DNA of 64,000 nt from Janthinobacterium sp. 67 (GTDB lineage: Bacteria > Pseudomonadota > Gammaproteobacteria > Burkholderiales > Burkholderiaceae_D), in the NCBI RefSeq assembly GCF_002797895.1, contig NZ_PGES01000001.1, positions 3,100,001-3,164,000 of the forward strand, given 5' to 3'. Made by a program: the position numbers and the translations under genes. The notes beneath the pieces are model-generated. The model was not told the origin of the DNA. It did no database searches and saw only the letters and a list, made by a program, of their open reading frames with translations. Below, one piece after another: positions 60,361-64,000 of the stretch. Positions within the stretch are counted from its first letter, which is position 1; every line of letters starts with the position of its first letter.

Positions 60361-60437
60361 GGTGATATAGCTCAGTTGGTTAGAGCACAGCATTCATAAT
60401 GCTGGGGTCGGTGGTTCAAGTCCACCTATCACCACCA
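60361..60437 (+). tRNA. tRNA-Met (CAU), elongator, copy 2
   Basis: This is identical over all 77 bases to the copy 59 bases upstream, including the encoded CCA. The spacer has no convincing separate promoter, so both are probably cut from one precursor that ends at the terminator at 60456-60490. Confidence 0.95.
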
Positions 60438-60455
60438 AGAATTTGCAGTATGAAG

Positions 60456-60490
60456 AACCCGCCCCTGCCCCGTGCAGCGGCGGGTTTTTT
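60456..60490 (+). terminator. Rho-independent terminator of the tRNA operon
   Basis: AACCCGCC (60456-60463) pairs with GGCGGGTT (60479-60486), with an inner CTGC/GCAG stem, followed by a run of six T residues to 60490. It is 18 bases after the second tRNA. Confidence 0.88.
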
Positions 60491-60555
60491 CATTTCCGCC
60501 ATCAGCGCGCATGCGGCCTGCGCGCAACACTGTCCCCTCCTCATGCAATCGGGGA

Positions 60556-60601
60556 TTGTGGCAAGCCGTCTCTGCCGCTTACAATGAGAATAATTCTCAT
60601 T
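60556..60601 (+). promoter_or_regulatory. Fur-controlled promoter of the ECF sigma operon
   Basis: TTGTGG (60556-60561), an 18-base spacer and TACAAT (60580-60585) form a promoter. A perfect 19-base palindrome, AATGAGAAT-A-ATTCTCATT (60583-60601), overlaps the -10 and start site. It closely matches the Fur-box pattern, so iron-dependent repression of the downstream sigma factor is expected. Confidence 0.85.
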
Positions 60602-60618
60602 TATATTACTCATCCCCC

Positions 60619-61146
60619 ATGTCCGCCATCCAGCCCAGCCTGCAACAGCAAGTGCACACGCTTTACAGCGAGCATCACGGCTGGCTGGTCGGCTGGCTGC
60701 GCAAGAAACTCAGCTGCCCGCATGGCGCGGCCGACGTGGCGCAAGACACCTTTTTACGCATCATCGCCTCGCGCGACGCCCTGTTCGGCATGCGCGAGCC
60801 GCGCGCCTACCTGTCGACGACGGCCAAGCGCTTGCTGCTCGACCGCTCGCGCCGGCAAGTACTCGAACGCAGCTACCTGGCGGAACTGGCCCTGCTGGCC
60901 GACAGCCTGCCCGGCGCACCCTCGCCGGACGATATCCTGATGGCCGTGCAGGCGCTCGGGCAGATCACCACGGCGCTGGACGGCCTGTCCGCCAAGGCGC
61001 GCGACGCCTTTTTGCTGCATTACCTGGAAGAGCAGCCTCAGGCCGCCGTCGCCGCGCAGCTGAACGTCTCCACACGCATGGTGCAAAAATATCTGGTGCA
61101 AGCCCTGCTGGCCTGCCGCCACGCCTGCCCGGCCATGGCGGCATGA
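60619..61146 (+). CDS. FecI-like ECF RNA polymerase sigma factor
   Basis: This 175-residue iron-starvation sigma factor has region 2 (VGWLRKKLSCPHGAADVAQDTFLRI...EPRAYLSTTAKRLLLDRSRR) and region 4 (LDGLSAKARDAFLLHYLEEQPQAAVAAQLNVSTRMVQKYL). I start at ATG 60619, just after the Fur box, because conservation begins there. It overlaps the FecR-like gene by four bases. It probably directs transcription of the TonB receptor gene when the receptor is occupied. Confidence 0.93.
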   Translation: MSAIQPSLQQQVHTLYSEHHGWLVGWLRKKLSCPHGAADVAQDTFLRIIASRDALFGMREPRAYLSTTAKRLLLDRSRRQVLERSYLAELALLADSLPGAPSPDDILMAVQALGQITTALDGLSAKARDAFLLHYLEEQPQAAVAAQLNVSTRMVQKYLVQALLACRHACPAMAA

Positions 61147-62129
61147 GCGGCCCGCGCGCCGATATCGCCGCCGAGCAGGCTGCCCGCTGGATCGTGCAGC
61201 TGAGCGCGGACGACCCGGCCGAACGCGACATGGCGCGGGCCGGCTTCGCTGCATGGAAGGCGGCCGATCCGCTGCACGCGACAGTGGCCGCCGGCATGGA
61301 AAACCTGCTGCGTCAATTGCATGCCGTGCGCGAGCCGGCCGGCGGCGACCATCGCCCCGCGCGCGCCGCCCTGGCCGCCATCACGCCCAAGCGCCAGCGT
61401 CTGCGCCAGCTGGCCGCCGCCAGCGCCGTGGCCGTGCTGGTGCTGACGGGCGCGCTGGTCCTCGGCGAGCGCCCCGCCTACCTGCTGGCCGACCTGCGCA
61501 GCCCCACGGGACAATGGCAGACGCACACCCTGGCCGATGGCAGCCGCCTGACCCTGGCCGGCGGCAGCGCCGTCAACGTACGCTTCAATGCGGGCGAACG
61601 GCATGTAGAGCTGGTGCGTGGCGACATCCTCGTCGAGGTGGCCAAGGATGCGCAGCGCCCCTTCATCGTCGACAGCGGCCAGGCGGCGATCCGCGCGCTG
61701 GGCACGCGTTTCACGGTTCGCAAGGAAGACGGCGCCACCATCCTGAGCATGCTCGAATCGACAGTATCGGCGCAGGTGCCGCAACATCGGGCCGTCGTGA
61801 TGCAGGCGGGCCAGCGCGCGCGCATCACGCGCGATGGTGTCGGGTCACTGACAAGCATCGATGCGGCCAGCGTGCAGCAAGCGTGGCGCGCGCACCAGCT
61901 GGTGGTCGACGACTTGCCGCTGGCCGACGTGCTCGACGAACTGGCGCGCCACCGCCCCGGCCAGCTGCACTACGACCGGGCGCAGATCGACGGCATCCGC
62001 GTGGCGGCCGTGCTGCCGCTGGACGACACGGACAAGGCGCTGCAGCTGCTGATCGACAATTTCCCCCGGCTGCGCATCCGCATGCTGACGCGCTATCTGG
62101 TGATGGTCGACGCTCCCGTAAAAAAATAA
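61143..62129 (+). CDS. FecR-like transmembrane sigma regulator
   Basis: This 328-residue protein has a cytoplasmic N-terminal DUF4880-type domain (AARWIVQLSADDPAERDMARAGFAAWKAADPLHA), a single membrane span at about 86-108, and the periplasmic FecR domain (LADGSRLTLAGGSAVNVRFNAGERHVELVRGDILVEV). A C-terminal STN-like part (about 255-325) probably meets the receptor's signalling domain. It passes the signal to the FecI-like sigma factor encoded just upstream. Confidence 0.93.
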   Translation: MSGPRADIAAEQAARWIVQLSADDPAERDMARAGFAAWKAADPLHATVAAGMENLLRQLHAVREPAGGDHRPARAALAAITPKRQRLRQLAAASAVAVLVLTGALVLGERPAYLLADLRSPTGQWQTHTLADGSRLTLAGGSAVNVRFNAGERHVELVRGDILVEVAKDAQRPFIVDSGQAAIRALGTRFTVRKEDGATILSMLESTVSAQVPQHRAVVMQAGQRARITRDGVGSLTSIDAASVQQAWRAHQLVVDDLPLADVLDELARHRPGQLHYDRAQIDGIRVAAVLPLDDTDKALQLLIDNFPRLRIRMLTRYLVMVDAPVKK

Positions 62130-62210
62130 CGATATTTTTTGCGTTCGCGGTTCCACTTTGCGCATCTCGTGCGTCAAGGCAGCTGAGATCAATCCAAAAA
62201 GGCTGTCACC

Positions 62211-64000
62211 ATGTCCGCTCCTGCCGTTCCCGTTTCGCCCCTGAATCCCTTGCGCACGCGTTTGCGTCCGCTGGCCCTGGCGGCCATGCTGCTGACCGGC
62301 GCCGGCCTGCACGCCCAGGCCATCGCCCAGGCCGTGCCGGCTGTCGCCAGCTACACCATTCCCGCCGGCCCACTGGCCGGCACCCTGAACCGCTATGCGC
62401 AGCAGGCGGGCGTGTCCATCGTCATCGACGCGGCCAAGGTGCAGGGTTTGACCAGCGCCGGCCTGCAAGGCAGCTACGCCATTGACGACGGCTTTGCCGT
62501 GTTGCTGCGCGGCAGCGGCTACGCCATCGGCAAGACCGCCACCGGCTATGTGCTGGTGGCCGCACCGGCATCCGCCCCCACGGCGGCGGCCAGCGCCGCT
62601 TCGGCGGCCGAGCGCACCATGCCCTCGATTACCATCGTCGGCCAGGCCGAGCAAGGCGCCACCACGGAAGGCAGCGGCTCCTACACGGCGCGCAAGCTCA
62701 CCCTCGGCAAGGGCGAGCAATCGATGAAGGACATGCCGCAATCGGTCAGCGTGCTGACGCGCCAGCGCCTGGACGACCAGGGCATCACGGATTTGCGCGA
62801 AGCGGTCAACAACGTCACCGGCGTGGTGGGCGTGCATGGCGTGGGACCGGGCGTGGTGATCACTTCACGCGGCTTCCAGATCGACCAATGGCAGTACGAT
62901 GGCGTGCCGATCGACCGCAACACCTATGCGCTGGGTAACTGGGGCCAGGAAAACATGGTCATCTACGACCGCCTGGAAGTGCTGCGCGGGGCATCGAGCC
63001 TGCTCGAAGGCACGGGCAGCCCGGGCGGCTCCGTCAACCTGGTGCGCAAGCGCCCGCTGGCGACGCGCCAGGTCGCGCTCACGGGCCGCGCCGGTTCGTG
63101 GGACCATTACGGCGCGCAGCTCGACGTCAGCACGCCGCTGAATGCGCAAGGCAGCCTGCGCGGGCGCGCCATCGTCGATGAAGACGACAGCCACTCCTTC
63201 ATCGACCAGGTGTGGAGCAGGAACCGCACCGTGTATGCGGCGCTCGACTACGACCTCGGCCCCGCGACCACAGTCGGCCTGGCCGTGAGCAACGTCAACG
63301 GGCGCGGCCGCCCGATGTTCATCGGCCTGGCGCGCTACGCCGACGGCGGCGAACTGGGATTGCCCCGCTCGACCTATACGGGCGCCGACTGGAACCGCAG
63401 CAAGGTCGAACAGACCACCGTCAACCTGGACCTCGAGCACCACTTCAACAGCAGGTGGACCTTCAAGACGGCCGCGCTGGGCGTCAATGAACGCACCAAT
63501 TCGACCCACCAGCGCATGGCCGGCACCATCAAGGCCGATGGCAGCGGCTCCATGTACGGCGACTTCTCCACCGATTTCAAGAACCAGAAGCGCGGCATCG
63601 ACGCCTTCGTGCGCGGCAAATTCGATGGCCTGGGCATCGCGCAGGAAGTCGTCGTGGGCGCCAGCTATGTGAAGTTCCATTCCGACGACCGCTATGCGCG
63701 CGCCTGGACGCAGGGCGCGCAGATCTTCAATATCGACCACCACCGCCCGTGGCAGGACTTCGACACCATCGCCGCACGCGGCGTGAGCTCCCGCAGCACC
63801 TACGACATGCGCCAGAAGGGCCTGTACGGCACCTGGAACGGCCAGTTGACCAGCAACCTGAAAGCGCTGCTGGGCGGGCGTTTCAGCTGGTATGACTTCG
63901 AGTATGCCCCCAAGGGCGGCACGGCGGACAGCACCAGGGTCACGGCCAAGTTCACGCCATCGGCGGCCCTGATGTATGCGCTGACGCCGCAATGGTCCAC
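62211..64000 (+). CDS. TonB-dependent siderophore receptor with N-terminal signalling domain (partial)
   Basis: This outer-membrane transporter is cut by the window end after about 596 residues. A signal peptide ends near residue 38 (GLHAQAIA), followed by an STN signalling domain (about 48-118: YTIPAGPLAGTLNRYAQQAG), a plug domain (from about 150: MKDMPQSVSVLTRQRLDDQ, and LEVLRGASSLLEGTGSPGGSVNLVRKRP), and the start of the beta-barrel. The STN domain marks it as a transducer that signals to the FecR/FecI pair 81 bases upstream. Ferric hydroxamate or coprogen-type ligands are possible, but the ligand is unknown. Confidence 0.93.
   Translation, partial: MSAPAVPVSPLNPLRTRLRPLALAAMLLTGAGLHAQAIAQAVPAVASYTIPAGPLAGTLNRYAQQAGVSIVIDAAKVQGLTSAGLQGSYAIDDGFAVLLRGSGYAIGKTATGYVLVAAPASAPTAAASAASAAERTMPSITIVGQAEQGATTEGSGSYTARKLTLGKGEQSMKDMPQSVSVLTRQRLDDQGITDLREAVNNVTGVVGVHGVGPGVVITSRGFQIDQWQYDGVPIDRNTYALGNWGQENMVIYDRLEVLRGASSLLEGTGSPGGSVNLVRKRPLATRQVALTGRAGSWDHYGAQLDVSTPLNAQGSLRGRAIVDEDDSHSFIDQVWSRNRTVYAALDYDLGPATTVGLAVSNVNGRGRPMFIGLARYADGGELGLPRSTYTGADWNRSKVEQTTVNLDLEHHFNSRWTFKTAALGVNERTNSTHQRMAGTIKADGSGSMYGDFSTDFKNQKRGIDAFVRGKFDGLGIAQEVVVGASYVKFHSDDRYARAWTQGAQIFNIDHHRPWQDFDTIAARGVSSRSTYDMRQKGLYGTWNGQLTSNLKALLGGRFSWYDFEYAPKGGTADSTRVTAKFTPSAALMYALTPQWS

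Noticed and set aside
1..64000. CRISPR arrays, prophage, insertion sequences, toxin-antitoxin pairs
   Set aside because: No regularly spaced direct repeats, transposase, capsid or antitoxin-like genes were found; the only recombinase is housekeeping XerD.

Overview
The window is about 64 kb of GC-rich, gene-dense chromosome. It holds 64 supported protein-coding genes, two tRNA genes, one probable structured RNA, one tRNA-modification gene remnant and several dispersed palindromic repeats. Gene content (paired TRAP transporter and two-component system, HME-RND metal efflux, NfeR/NfeF, QueG, an endonuclease-type MutL), codon use and the betaproteobacterial elongator tRNA-Met point to Oxalobacteraceae, most likely Janthinobacterium or a close relative such as Duganella or Massilia. 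That assignment is an inference from family resemblance, not a database result.

Left part (1-26 kb). tsaD converges on a long run of minus-strand genes. From upstream to downstream these are a ketosynthase III, an OleD-like reductase, an MBL-fold hydrolase, a PaaK/F390-type adenylate-forming enzyme, a PAP2-type phosphatase, a sterol-desaturase-family hydroxylase and a fatty acid desaturase. Six of these seven genes overlap the preceding one by 4 or 8 bases or lie about 10 bases from it. Next come a GbsR/MarR regulator with a clear promoter and operator, a DUF4166 protein, a membrane-anchored TIGR01777 reductase, and eutB-eutC. The first ten of these look like one specialised lipid pathway and its control module, which I regard as the most promising undescribed system here. 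Beyond it (13-26 kb) are a voltage-gated-type ion channel, a CPA2 antiporter, a YdjM-like membrane protein, a GDYXXLXY/DUF2157 pair, DUF427, FrnE-like DsbA, plsY, ybaK, an EEP-family hydrolase and a PAS-GGDEF-EAL protein.

Middle part (26-48 kb). An HAE-type RND adaptor/permease pair is followed by an mgtC-family gene with a long leader and a downstream free-standing copy of its C-terminal domain. A metal-type two-component system is divergent from a czc/cus-like RND operon. xerD-ogt follow, then a probable 6S-like RNA, and a TRAP dicarboxylate transporter (dctPQM) divergent from its sensor kinase and FixJ-type regulator, with a 28-bp perfect palindrome between them.

Right part (48-64 kb). 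The nfeR-nfeF pair has a textbook repressible promoter. Then come a DUF3052 gene, queG, tsaE-amiC, a hexose-6-phosphate mutarotase, an alpha-carbonic anhydrase, a DedA protein, a cyclophilin, mutL, and miaA followed by a decayed second copy of its own 3' end. Two identical tRNA-Met genes follow, and finally a Fur-box-controlled fecI-fecR-TonB receptor set that runs off the end of the window. Five copies of a GGGGTC-armed palindrome sit only in intergenic gaps.
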